Counted from the first letter of the stretch, positions 1-6,416 are shown. The stretch is 10,837 nucleotides of DNA from Gemmatimonadota bacterium (GCA_028287225.1 JAQBPZ010000102.1:1-10837); one strand, 5' to 3'. Numbers and translations: made by a program. The notes: a model not told the origin generated them from the sequence alone.

Positions 1-542
1 GCGACGTGCGCGACGTGGAGGCGGGCGCCCGCGCAGCCCGCGCCTTTGCCGACGCCTGCGGGCGCGGACCCGACATCGTCGTGAACAACGCCGGCGCCTT
101 CGCCGTCGCGGCCGTCGCCGACACCACGCTGGACGCCTTCCGCGGCGCGCTGGAGATCAACCTCGTGGGACCGTTCGCCATGACGAGCGCCTTCCTCTCC
201 GGCATGCGCGAGCGCGGCGCCGGCCACGTGGTGACGATCGGCAGCATCGCGGACCGCACCATCTTTCCGGGGAACGCCGCCTATTCCGCGAGCAAGTACG
301 GGCTGCGCGCGCTGCACGAGGTGCTGCGCGCGGAGCTCCGCGGCACCGGGGTCCGCGCCACCCTGATCTCGCCGGCCGCGGTGGACACCGGACTCTGGAA
401 CGAGATCGACCCCGACAACCGTCCCGGGTTCACCCCGCGGACGCAGATGCTGTCCGCGGGCGATGTCGCCGATGCGGTGCTCTACGCCGTCCTCGCGCCG
501 CCCAGCGTGAACGTGGACGAGCTGCGGCTGTCGCGCAGCTGA
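1..542 (+). CDS. Short-chain dehydrogenase/reductase (SDR), 5' end outside window
   Basis: Classical SDR, a NAD(P)-dependent oxidoreductase of unknown substrate. The frame is open from base 3, so the gene starts upstream. The Rossmann GxxxGxG segment and roughly the first 60 residues are missing from view. Numbering from the GTG at 6 (an internal codon, not the start): the visible part begins with the adenine-binding DV region, then NNAG (27-30), the structural/catalytic Asn in EINL (N52), Ser of IGSIA (S80) and the YSASK motif (Y93, K97). The full N-S-Y-K tetrad is therefore present. The C-terminal NVDELRL segment is typical of the FabG/YdfG-like branch of small classical SDRs. The stop TGA is at 540-542. 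Substrate cannot be assigned from sequence; the family call is firm. Confidence 0.93.
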   Translation, partial: DVRDVEAGARAARAFADACGRGPDIVVNNAGAFAVAAVADTTLDAFRGALEINLVGPFAMTSAFLSGMRERGAGHVVTIGSIADRTIFPGNAAYSASKYGLRALHEVLRAELRGTGVRATLISPAAVDTGLWNEIDPDNRPGFTPRTQMLSAGDVADAVLYAVLAPPSVNVDELRLSRS

Positions 543-558
543 CGCGGCGGACGCCGCG
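543..558 (+). terminator. GC hairpin directly after the SDR stop
   Basis: CGCGGC (543-548), loop GGAC, GCCGCG (553-558), starting on the base after the SDR stop and followed by only TT. A 6-bp GC stem in this position could act as a terminator or 3' stabiliser. There is no real U-tract, so it is at best an atypical intrinsic terminator. Confidence 0.3.
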
Positions 559-572
559 TTGGACGCGCCACC

Positions 573-578
573 TATATT
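573..578 (+). promoter_or_regulatory. -10-like TATATT; likely leaderless start of the zinc-ribbon gene
   Basis: TATATT ends 6 nt before the ATG at 585, so a transcript would begin at or next to the start codon. There is no Shine-Dalgarno sequence between 560 and 584. A TTGGAC at 559-564 is too close (8 nt) to be its -35. The same layout occurs before the V4R gene (TAGATT, 7 nt before ATG). A -10 hexamer hugging the ATG is the known signature of leaderless transcripts in several phyla. Confidence 0.45.
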
Positions 579-584
579 CCGCCC

Positions 585-1238
585 ATGTTCATCGAGCTGG
601 TAGACGCCCTGCGCTGTCCGCGTCCGCACGAGGAGAGCTGGCTCGTGGTGTCGGCGGAGCGGCTCGTGGCGCGGCACATCCTGGAGGGAACGCTCGGCTG
701 TCCCGTCTGCATGGCGGAGTATGCGATCCACGACGGCGTTGTGGACTTCAGCGCGGGCGCGCGCCAGCTGGTGGCCGCGTCCGTGCCGCCGAGCGCCGAG
801 CAGGCGATGCGGCTGGCGGCATTTCTCGGGCTGGATGACGCGCAGGGCTTCGCGACGCTCATGGGCGCATGGGGGGCGCACGCGATCGAGCTGCGCGGGA
901 TGGTCGACTGCCCCATCATGCTGATCGATCCCCCGGCGGACGTGGACGCGGCGCCCGGCCTCTCGATCATCCGCACCGCGGGCCCGCTGCCGCTCGCGGC
1001 CGGCTCAACGCGCGGGCTGGCGATCGACCTCCCCGACCTGCACGGCGACCACGCCGAGCGGGTCGCCTCCGCGGTGCGCGCCACGCGGGCGAAGGGGCGC
1101 GTCGTCGGGCCGGCGTCGCTCCCGATCCCGGCGGAGCTGCACGAGCTTGCGCGCGACGAGCAGCACTGGGTGGCCGAGCGGGAGGCCGCCCGGTCGCCGC
1201 TCGTGACACTCAAACGGCGGGATCAGGGATCGGATTAG
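585..1238 (+). CDS. Trm112-like zinc-ribbon protein with degenerate methyltransferase-like C-terminal part
   Basis: 217 aa. The N-terminus resembles a Trm112p-like zinc ribbon: C11-x3-H15, then CPVC (C39, C42) followed by EYAIHDGVVDF, which matches the 'aYPIrdGIP' end of that family. The usual first CxxC is replaced by CxxxH, so a C-H-C-C zinc site is possible. Residues 70-215 show no GxGxG. The order LMGAWG, then LIDPP, then PLPLAAGST, then VRATRAKGRVVGP loosely echoes class I SAM-methyltransferase landmarks (motif I, post-I Asp, 'PLPFpdgSfD', 'RvLkpGGrlv'). I infer a degraded methyltransferase fused to Trm112; this is weak. The start has no SD but has a close -10. The last six codons (RDQGSD) and the TAG stop lie in the left arm of repeat E1, so the original C-terminus may have been different. 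Confidence 0.75.
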   Translation: MFIELVDALRCPRPHEESWLVVSAERLVARHILEGTLGCPVCMAEYAIHDGVVDFSAGARQLVAASVPPSAEQAMRLAAFLGLDDAQGFATLMGAWGAHAIELRGMVDCPIMLIDPPADVDAAPGLSIIRTAGPLPLAAGSTRGLAIDLPDLHGDHAERVASAVRATRAKGRVVGPASLPIPAELHELARDEQHWVAEREAARSPLVTLKRRDQGSD

Positions 1239-1524
1239 GGATTGGGAACTGCGCGCGCCGCTCGAGCTGTCGACGCGCGTGCCGGGCCTGGGCGTCCCGG
1301 GCGGCTGTCATCCCGCAGGAGGGAGCCCCGACGCTTCGCGCGGGGTAAACTCTGCGACCGAGTGTCGGGATCTACTGTCCCTGCCGTGACACTGGCCCGT
1401 CCGCACGGCGAGCAGATCCCGACTCGACGCGCTGCGCGCACTCGTGGGATGACATCCGCTCGGGATGCGTCCCCGCGCAGTTCCTAATCCCTAATGCCTA
1501 ATCCAGCTTTATCCCTGATCCCCC
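1219..1524. repeat. Repeat element E1: core flanked by inverted GGGATNN heptamer arms
   Basis: Fills the gap between the convergent zinc-ribbon and acyl-CoA synthetase genes. Left arm 1219-1251: GGGATCA, GGGATCG, GATTA, GGGATTG, GGAACTG. Right arm 1478-1524 on the + strand: CAGTTCC, TAATCCC, TAATGCC, TAATCC, then degenerate ATCCCTGATCCCC. The core (1252-1477) shares three blocks with E2 in opposite orientation: 1447-1471 equals 7076-7100 (25 nt), 1354-1373 equals 7170-7189 (20 nt), and 1311-1326 equals 7193-7208 (16 nt). Inside, 1292-1313 pairs with 1447-1468 as a long imperfect stem. No transposase or target duplication is visible, so it is a small non-autonomous, MITE- or REP-like element. 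The left arm supplies the stop of the upstream gene. The right end stops 2 nt before the synthetase stop codon. Confidence 0.85.
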
Positions 1525-1526
1525 TT

Positions 1527-3368
1527 TCACACCTCGGCCGGCTCGTGCTCCTCGACGTACAGGCCGTCGATCACCGACTTGTACGTCTTGTCGATCACGC
1601 GGCGCTTCACCTTGAGCGTGGGAGTGAGCTCGCCGCGCTCCACGGAGAAGTCGTGCTCCAGCAGCGCGACCTTCTTCGGCATCTCGAACTTCGCGAGGTC
1701 GTGGAGCTGGCCGAAGACCTCCTTCTCCATCTTCGCGCGGATCGCGGGCATCTCCAGGAGCTGGCGCCGCTCGGTCCACATGAAGTTCCGGACCTTCGCG
1801 TACTTCTCGAGCTGCTCCCAGTTCGGCACCACGAGCACCACGGGGAACTTGCGCTTGTCGCCGATCACCACGGCCTGCGACACGTACTTGTTGGTCTTGA
1901 TGAGCCCCTCGATCGGCTGCGGGGCGATGTTCTTGCCGCCCGCGGTCACGATGATGTCCTTCTTGCGGTCGGTGATCGCGAGGAAGCCGTCGCGCAGCTC
2001 GCCGATGTCGCCGGTGTGGAACCAGCCGTCGGCGTCGATGGCCTCGCGCGTGGCCTCGGGCTTGTTGTAGTAGCCCTTCATCACGTGCGGCCCGCGCGTG
2101 AGGATCTCGCCATCGGGCGCGGTCGTCACCTCCACCCCGGGGAGGGGCTTCCCCACGGTGCCGATGCGGAACGCCGTCGGGGTGTTCACCGAGATCACCG
2201 GCGACGTCTCGGTGAGCCCGTATCCCTCGAGGATCACGAGCCCGGCGGCATAGAAGAACTTGTTGATCTCCGGCGAGAGGGGCGCGCCCCCCGAGACGAA
2301 GTACCGGAGGCGTCCGCCGGTGCGCGCCTTGAGCTTGGAGAAGACGAGCTTCTGGGCGATCCGGTACTGGAACGCGAGCAGCCCCGCCGGCGTGCCTCCC
2401 GCGAGCGTGACGTCGGCCCAGCGCTCGGCCACGCCACGCGCCCAGAAGAAGATGCGGCTCTTGACGGCGCCTCCGGCGAGCGCATTCTCCAGCACCCGCG
2501 CGTACATCTTTTCGTACAGCCGCGGCACGGAGAGCACGAGCGTCGGCTGCACCGTCTGCATGTCGATGGGCACCGTGTCGATGGACTCGGCGTACGCGAT
2601 GGACGCGCCGACGTGGTGCATCAGGTAGTGGCCCGCCATGCGCTCGAAGATGTGCGAGAGCGGCAGGAAGCTGAGGCAGGTGTCGGCGGCCGGCAGGAAG
2701 GGGATCCGCGACGCCGAGGCCAGGACGTTCGACACGAGGTTGTCGTGCGTGAGCATGACGCCCTTCGGCTCGCCGGTGGTGCCCGAGGTGTAGATGAGCG
2801 TGGCGACGTCGTCCGGCTTCACCGACAGGGCACTCGTGCGGTACTGCGCGCGCCGCGCCTCGGAATCCACCGTGGCGCCCCTGGCTTCCACCTCGGCCAG
2901 CGTGAGGTCGGCGCCGGCATGCAGCGCCGGCTCGAAGGTGATGACGTGGCGCAGGGTGGGACACTTCTCGCGCACCACGGCGATCTTCGCCGCCTGGGCG
3001 GCGTCGCTGACGAAGATGGCGACGACGCCCGCGTCGCGGAGGATGTAGGCGGCCTGCTCCGGCGGCAGGTTGGGGTACAGCGGGACGTCGGCGAGGCAGC
3101 TCGTGAGGCACGCGTAGTCGGCGATGGCCCACTCCGGCCGGTTCTCCGAGAAGATCGCGACGCGGTCGCCCGCCTTCGCGCCCAGCTCCGCCAGGCCGAG
3201 GGCGAGATGCCGCACCCGGTCGGCGAGAGTCCGGCTGGAGATCGGCGTGTACGTGCCCTTCACCTTCACCTGGAGCGCATCGGGCTTGTCGTGCTGCTCG
3301 ATGCCGTCGAAGAACAGCCGGGTGAGGGTGCCGGGCGTGTCGATACGGGGGCCACCGGACGAGATCAT
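1527..3368 (-). CDS. Long-chain fatty-acid-CoA ligase (AMP-forming, FAA1/FadD15-like)
   Basis: 613 aa, full length for the ANL superfamily. It activates long-chain fatty acids with ATP to acyl-AMP, then transfers them to CoA, feeding beta-oxidation or lipid synthesis; cytosolic or membrane-associated. Motifs in order: phosphate-binding YTSGTTGEPKG (193-203), FLPLSHIFERM (234-244, typical of the COG1022 long-chain branch), GYGLTETSP (382-390), HTGD (451-454), hinge TDRKKDIIVTAGGKN (466-480), and C-terminal LTPTLKVKRR (581-590) with K586 in the place of the catalytic lysine. The ATG at 3366-3368 is preceded by a clear GGAGG (3374-3378) at 5-nt spacing. It lies 136 bp downstream of the lipoprotein gene on the same strand, so it may be independent or an operon tail. 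Its 3' end abuts repeat E1. Chain-length preference cannot be read from sequence. Confidence 0.96.
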   Translation of the reverse strand: MISSGGPRIDTPGTLTRLFFDGIEQHDKPDALQVKVKGTYTPISSRTLADRVRHLALGLAELGAKAGDRVAIFSENRPEWAIADYACLTSCLADVPLYPNLPPEQAAYILRDAGVVAIFVSDAAQAAKIAVVREKCPTLRHVITFEPALHAGADLTLAEVEARGATVDSEARRAQYRTSALSVKPDDVATLIYTSGTTGEPKGVMLTHDNLVSNVLASASRIPFLPAADTCLSFLPLSHIFERMAGHYLMHHVGASIAYAESIDTVPIDMQTVQPTLVLSVPRLYEKMYARVLENALAGGAVKSRIFFWARGVAERWADVTLAGGTPAGLLAFQYRIAQKLVFSKLKARTGGRLRYFVSGGAPLSPEINKFFYAAGLVILEGYGLTETSPVISVNTPTAFRIGTVGKPLPGVEVTTAPDGEILTRGPHVMKGYYNKPEATREAIDADGWFHTGDIGELRDGFLAITDRKKDIIVTAGGKNIAPQPIEGLIKTNKYVSQAVVIGDKRKFPVVLVVPNWEQLEKYAKVRNFMWTERRQLLEMPAIRAKMEKEVFGQLHDLAKFEMPKKVALLEHDFSVERGELTPTLKVKRRVIDKTYKSVIDGLYVEEHEPAEV

Positions 3369-3373
3369 CGCTT

Positions 3374-3378
3374 CCTCC
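3374..3378 (-). promoter_or_regulatory. Shine-Dalgarno GGAGG of the acyl-CoA synthetase gene
   Basis: GGAGG on the minus strand, 5 nt before the ATG at 3366-3368. It is one of only two strong SD sites in this window and fixes the synthetase start. Confidence 0.75.
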
Positions 3379-3420
3379 GACAGGGGGTGCGGCCTCGGAC
3401 AGGCGGCCGCGGTCGTGGCG

Positions 3421-3426
3421 GTAATA
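3421..3426 (-). promoter_or_regulatory. Candidate -10 (TATTAC) before the acyl-CoA synthetase gene
   Basis: TATTAC on the minus strand is the only AT-rich hexamer in the GC-rich 136-bp gap 3369-3504. It would give a leader of about 45 nt. No recognisable -35 lies 16-18 nt further upstream, so this is weak. Apart from GC-rich short palindromes near 3468-3500 the gap holds nothing else I can name. Confidence 0.22.
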
Positions 3427-3504
3427 TGCGGGCTGGCGGCAGGGGCGCCACCGGCCGGCAGCGCGCCCCGGGCGCCTGCTGCGGGAACGCGCGGCGCGAG
3501 GCGC

Positions 3505-4299
3505 CTAGCGGCGAATCCTGACGGTGAACTTCACGGGAGAGCCGGCCAGGATGACGCCACGCTCGGAGCGCGCCGTCGCGAGCACCACCACCGAGTCGGC
3601 ACCGGTCTCGCCGGCAGGCGGTGCGAGGCCCACGAGCGAGCGCGACGCCACGCCCGCCGACGAGGTGGTGTCGAGCGCCGTCGTCGAGTCGGGGCGGACG
3701 ACGCTGTTGCCCTCGGCGAGATAGAAGAGGCGAGTGAGCGACGTCGCGCTCGTGGGATAGACCGACGCGATGCGATATCGCACGCGGACGCCGGCAACCG
3801 TGCCGCGCGCGCCCGTGGGGCCGACTCCGCTGACGGTGACCGGGAGCGGGGTATTGACCGGCAGCGTGGACGACGACGTGTCCACCGTCGTGGGCGCGAT
3901 GGCGTCGGCGCGGGGCACCACCGGGATCGACAGCTCCGCCGACTGGAGCTGGACCGGAACGCCATCGGCGCTGGTGACCTGCGCGACGAGGCGCAGCGAG
4001 CCCAGGGTGTCGGCGGCCACGAGCAGCCCTTCGCCCGCGAGCGTCGCGCCCGTGTTGAGAGACGTGAGCAGGTAGCGCACGGTGATCGTGCGGATCGTGT
4101 CGCCCCCGCGGCCGATGGCGAAGACGCGCAGTGGCGCGGCGCGGCCGAGGCTGTCGCGGAGCGTGTCGCCCCACGCGATCGAGGGCGAGGGGGCGATGAC
4201 GGGGGTGATGAACGCGATGCCCCCGGGCAGCGTGGGCACGTCCCCGCAGGCGAGCGCGATGCTCGCCACGGCAACGCCGAGCAGGGTGCGGCCCCTCAC
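3505..4299 (-). CDS. Predicted lipoprotein with bacterial Ig-like segments
   Basis: 264 aa from a GTG at 4297-4299 that overlaps the parA-type stop as GTGA. The open frame continues upstream, but that part is an out-of-frame shadow of ParA. The N-terminus is a short lipoprotein signal: Arg at 2 and 4, hydrophobic LLGVAVASIALA, then Cys18, fitting the lipobox pattern (I-A-L-A-C). The +2 residue is Gly, so outer-membrane or surface display is plausible. Residues 45-128 (GDTLRDSLGR onward) and 150-264 (VRVRYRIA through DTTSSAGVASRSL and SPVKFTV) look like two beta-rich Big_2/Big_1-type Ig-like repeats. No catalytic motif is seen. It is the third gene of the TPR-ParA operon and probably translationally coupled to ParA. 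Its role is unknown; a surface or adhesive part is a guess. Confidence 0.8.
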   Translation of the reverse strand: MRGRTLLGVAVASIALACGDVPTLPGGIAFITPVIAPSPSIAWGDTLRDSLGRAAPLRVFAIGRGGDTIRTITVRYLLTSLNTGATLAGEGLLVAADTLGSLRLVAQVTSADGVPVQLQSAELSIPVVPRADAIAPTTVDTSSSTLPVNTPLPVTVSGVGPTGARGTVAGVRVRYRIASVYPTSATSLTRLFYLAEGNSVVRPDSTTALDTTSSAGVASRSLVGLAPPAGETGADSVVVLATARSERGVILAGSPVKFTVRIRR

Positions 4300-5063
4300 C
4301 GGAGCCTCGGCTCGAGCAGCTCGGCGAGGCGCAGGTACGCGAGCGCGGCCGGGTCGTTGGGCGAATGGAGCACGACGGGCTGTCCCGCGGCGAATGCGTC
4401 GATGGACGACATCGTGCGCGGGATGGCGACGTCGAGCAGGAGCTCCGGGGGCAGCTGCTCGCGGACGTACGCGGCGACCCGCTCCGAGACGGCGTTCCCG
4501 GCCTCGAGCATCGTGAGCAGAATGCCGTCGAGCACCAGCGCGGGGTTCGTGGCGGCGGCCTGCCGCACGGCGCGCAGGATCTGCGTCGTCGTCTGGAGCG
4601 CCAGCGGCTCGCACTGCAGCGGGACGATCACGTGCTGGCTGTGCGCGAGCACGCGGCGCGTCACGGCGCCGAGCCCCGGCGGCGTGTCGACGATGACGAG
4701 ATAGCCGCGGGCGCGCGCGCGGTCGAACAGTTCGCCGAGCTTCGGGGACTCGGCGACCTGGCGCGAGTAGGTGGAATGCTCCACGTCGTCGCTCACCGAG
4801 CCGGCGAGGAGCACGCGCAGCCAGGGCAGGGGCGTGCCGAGGACGACGTCCTGCAGCTCGTGGGTGCCGGCAAGCACGTCGGAGAGGCCGGCGGGCTGCT
4901 CGGTGCCCATGAGGCCCACCCCATGGCGCACGGCGCCCTGCGGGTCCACGTCCACCAGCAGCGTCTTGCGGCCGCCGCGCGCGAGCGCGCTCGCGAGGTT
5001 GATCGCGGTCGTGGTCTTGCCGACCCCTCCCTTCTGGCTGACGACGGCGAGGATGGCGCCCAC
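4296..5063 (-). CDS. ParA/Soj-family ATPase (orphan, no ParB here)
   Basis: 255 aa, typical length for small ParA/Soj proteins without an N-terminal DNA-binding domain. Deviant Walker A KGGVGKTT (11-18) contains the signature lysine K11, Walker A' is LLVDVDPQGA (35-44, D40), and Walker B is YLVIVDTPPG (121-130, D126). The C-terminal half (IPRTMSSIDAFAAGQPVV...PAALAYLRLAELL) matches Soj-like proteins. Such ATPases dimerise on ATP, bind DNA or membrane non-specifically, and position DNA or protein cargo. The GTG start (5061-5063) shares one base with the TPR stop (TAGTG). Its own TGA overlaps the lipoprotein GTG. No parB gene or parS-like site is visible, and the neighbours are a TPR adaptor and a lipoprotein. 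Cargo positioning is therefore likelier than chromosome segregation (inference). Confidence 0.93.
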   Translation of the reverse strand: MGAILAVVSQKGGVGKTTTAINLASALARGGRKTLLVDVDPQGAVRHGVGLMGTEQPAGLSDVLAGTHELQDVVLGTPLPWLRVLLAGSVSDDVEHSTYSRQVAESPKLGELFDRARARGYLVIVDTPPGLGAVTRRVLAHSQHVIVPLQCEPLALQTTTQILRAVRQAAATNPALVLDGILLTMLEAGNAVSERVAAYVREQLPPELLLDVAIPRTMSSIDAFAAGQPVVLHSPNDPAALAYLRLAELLEPRLR

Positions 5064-5515
5064 TACGCGTCGGTCTCTGGGAGCTCGTCGGCCTGCGTGC
5101 GAAGGGTCTCGAGGGTCTGCCGCGCATGTCGCACCCAGCGATCCGCCTCTCCCCCCGACGGGGGAATCTCCAGGAACGCCTCGAGGTGCGCGGCGCCCTC
5201 GGCGCGGTCGCCCTTCTTGATCAGGAGGAAGGCGAGGCCGTAGTGCGCGCCGGAGAGCTCCGGGTCGAGCTCCAGGGCGCGACGGTACGCCGCGATCGCA
5301 TCGTTCAGGCGCCCGGTGCGCGAGAAGGCGATCGCCATGTTCTGGAGGATGCGCGGATCGCTGGGATGGTCGCGCAGGGCCAGGCGGTACGACGTCAGGG
5401 CCGCGTCGAAATCGCCCTGACGTTCCAGGGCGAGCGCCTCGTTCAGGTAATCGAGGCGCTGCGGCTTGAGGTTACCGTCCGACTTGCCGCCGAGCAGGCG
5501 GCTCAACCAGGACAT
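5063..5515 (-). CDS. Small TPR-repeat protein
   Basis: 150 aa with three tetratricopeptide repeats at about 21-54, 55-88 and 89-122. Each shows the usual pattern (GDFDAALTSYRLALRDHPSDP; GRLNDAIAAYRRALELDP; GDRAEGAAHLEAFLEI). The N-terminus MSWLSRLLGGK is short, hydrophobic and basic, and could be an amphipathic membrane-targeting helix. The C-terminal tail (residues 125-150) is helical and charged. TPRs are protein-binding scaffolds. As first gene of the operon, and sharing one base with the ParA start, it is a good candidate for a ParA partner or cargo adaptor. The ATG at 5513-5515 has no clear SD (upstream CGCTGCGCATCGC), but it is the only start that leaves the TPR array intact. Confidence 0.9.
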   Translation of the reverse strand: MSWLSRLLGGKSDGNLKPQRLDYLNEALALERQGDFDAALTSYRLALRDHPSDPRILQNMAIAFSRTGRLNDAIAAYRRALELDPELSGAHYGLAFLLIKKGDRAEGAAHLEAFLEIPPSGGEADRWVRHARQTLETLRTQADELPETDA

Positions 5516-5585
5516 GCGATGCGCAGCGGGAGGGGGACGGCCGAGCGCGAGCCGCGCGGCGAGATGATCGTCTGGATACCGGCAA

Positions 5586-5614
5586 AGCTAATTCCCGGGC
5601 GCGCGGGGCGGCAA
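5586..5614 (-). promoter_or_regulatory. Candidate promoter of the TPR-ParA-lipoprotein operon
   Basis: On the minus strand TTGCCG (5609-5614) and TTAGCT (5586-5591) are separated by 17 nt, giving a leader of roughly 65 nt before the TPR ATG. The match is modest, but the spacing is right and it lies in the divergent intergenic region. Confidence 0.3.
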
Positions 5615-5639
5615 TAACGGCGTGAAAGTCTGATTTACG

Positions 5640-5724
5640 GCGTTTGCGGTTGGCGGTTGGCGGTTGGCGGTAGAAGCGTCCCGAGGCCTGACCGCTCACC
5701 GCGAACCGCAAACCGCAAACGCCC
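5640..5724. repeat. 85-bp heptamer-armed repeat, element A
   Basis: Architecture read on + strand: GCGTTT, then four GCGGTNN units (5646-5673; NN = TG, TG, TG, AG), a 17-nt core (5674-5690), four ACCGCNN units (5691-5718; NN = TC, GA, AA, AA), then ACGCCC. The two arms are inverted repeats of pentamer GCGGT with variable dinucleotides. A second copy with the same element lengths, in opposite orientation, lies at 6315-6399. The identical stretch 5679-5695 equals the reverse complement of 6342-6358 (17 nt). Element A sits between the divergent TPR operon and the phosphoribosyltransferase gene. Confidence 0.88.
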
Positions 5725-5726
5725 TT

Positions 5727-5742
5727 CGAGCCGTCCGGCTCG
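5727..5742. repeat. 16-bp palindrome before the phosphoribosyltransferase gene
   Basis: CGAGCCG-TC-CGGCTCG, a perfect 7-bp inverted repeat with a 2-nt centre, 50 bp before the ATG at 5792. It starts 2 nt after element A. It could be an operator or a leader hairpin. The sequence alone does not tell which. Confidence 0.35.
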
Positions 5743-5780
5743 CAACATGCTTCAGTCTCCTCCGAACCCCTTACCCGCCC

Positions 5781-5785
5781 AGGAG
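5781..5785 (+). promoter_or_regulatory. Shine-Dalgarno AGGAG of the phosphoribosyltransferase gene
   Basis: AGGAG ends 6 nt before the ATG at 5792-5794. It decides that start over in-frame upstream starts (from 5657) that would translate through repeat element A. Confidence 0.75.
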
Positions 5786-5791
5786 CCATCC

Positions 5792-6334
5792 ATGTCCCCG
5801 CGTCGCACGACCATCGAGCAGAGCAAGGGGGTGTTCGAGGTGGAATGGCCCCTCTTCGGGGAGCTGTCCCGGGCGCTGGCCCTGAAGGTGGTCCGGAGCT
5901 ACGATCCCGAGATCATCGTCGGCGTGGCCACCGCCGGGGTGGTGCCGGGTGCGGTGATCGCGGCGATCCTCGACCGCGAATTCCATTCGATCGTCGTGAG
6001 CCGGCGGTATCAGGCGGAGAGCATCCGCGAGACGCCGGCGGTGTTCGGCGAGGTCCCGCCGGCGGTGCGCGGGCGACGAGTGCTGATCGTGGACGAGACC
6101 TGCGACTCGGGCGCGACGATGCGCCTGGCGATCAACGCGATCTCGAATTGCGGGGCGTCCGAGGTGCGGACCGCCGTCGCCTTCCGGACCGGCAGCTACG
6201 AGCCGGACTTCCACGCCCTGGCGACCGAGAGCACGATCGTGCTTCCGTGGGATCGCGAGGTGCTGTTCCAGGGGGAGCTGGTGCCCAATCCCCTGTACCG
6301 GGAAACGTTGAGGGGCGTGAGCGGTTTGCAGTGA
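5792..6334 (+). CDS. Phosphoribosyltransferase (type I PRT, COG2236-like purine PRT)
   Basis: 180 aa. Type I PRTase fold: IIVGVATAGVVPGAVIA (41-57) is the conserved second strand and pyrophosphate loop, VLIVDETCDSGAT (97-109) is the PRPP-binding motif with acidic pair D101-E102, and IVLPWDRE (149-156) matches the 'vfPWe' end of the COG2236 (Hpt1-like) family. The likely reaction is transfer of PRPP to a purine base (xanthine/guanine/hypoxanthine salvage). The exact base is not readable, and regulatory PRTs of the same fold exist. Start supported by AGGAG 6 nt upstream. The final GVSGLQ codons and the TGA lie in or next to the left arm of repeat element B. The gene is thus bracketed by inverted copies of one repeat (A upstream, B at its stop). 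Confidence 0.9.
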   Translation: MSPRRTTIEQSKGVFEVEWPLFGELSRALALKVVRSYDPEIIVGVATAGVVPGAVIAAILDREFHSIVVSRRYQAESIRETPAVFGEVPPAVRGRRVLIVDETCDSGATMRLAINAISNCGASEVRTAVAFRTGSYEPDFHALATESTIVLPWDREVLFQGELVPNPLYRETLRGVSGLQ

Positions 6335-6399
6335 GCGGTTCGCGGTCAGGCCTCGGGAGACTACTACCGCACACCGCTCACCGCCGACCGCAAACGCCC
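6315..6399. repeat. 85-bp heptamer-armed repeat, element B (inverted copy of A)
   Basis: Read on + strand: GCGTGA, four 7-nt units at 6321-6348 (GCGGTTT, GCAGTGA, GCGGTTC, GCGGTCA), 17-nt core 6349-6365, four ACCGCNN units at 6366-6393 (NN = AC, TC, CG, AA), ACGCCC. Total and segment lengths equal those of element A, and the core is in reverse orientation. The phosphoribosyltransferase stop TGA is the end of the second unit (6332-6334). The element fills the gap between two convergent genes and its arms can pair as 5-bp GCGGT/ACCGC helices separated by 2x2 internal loops. It could therefore work as a bidirectional 3'-end structure, although no U-tract follows. Confidence 0.88.
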
Positions 6400-6416
6400 G
6401 TCAGCTGTTCAGCCCT

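Noticed and set aside
1242..1487. Small ORFs inside repeat E1 on both strands
   Set aside because: They follow the palindromic GC-rich repeat, have no SD or homology features, and are not shared with E2.
1494..3521. 675-codon open frame on + strand opposite the acyl-CoA synthetase
   Set aside because: Composition is His/Arg/Leu/Val-rich without any motif, typical of the complement of a high-GC gene; the minus-strand frame has every ANL-ligase motif.
4300..5127. Upstream extension of the lipoprotein frame (would give a 540-aa protein)
   Set aside because: The first half is Arg/Pro-rich shadow of ParA. A signal peptide with lipobox begins exactly at the GTG overlapping the ParA stop.
5657..5791. 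Longer phosphoribosyltransferase start (45 extra residues)
   Set aside because: The extension would translate repeat element A and has no SD; AGGAG is correctly placed for the ATG at 5792.
6315..6399. Element B as a classical rho-independent terminator
   Set aside because: The stem is interrupted every 5 bp and no T-tract follows on either side; a 3'-end role is possible but not of the classical type.
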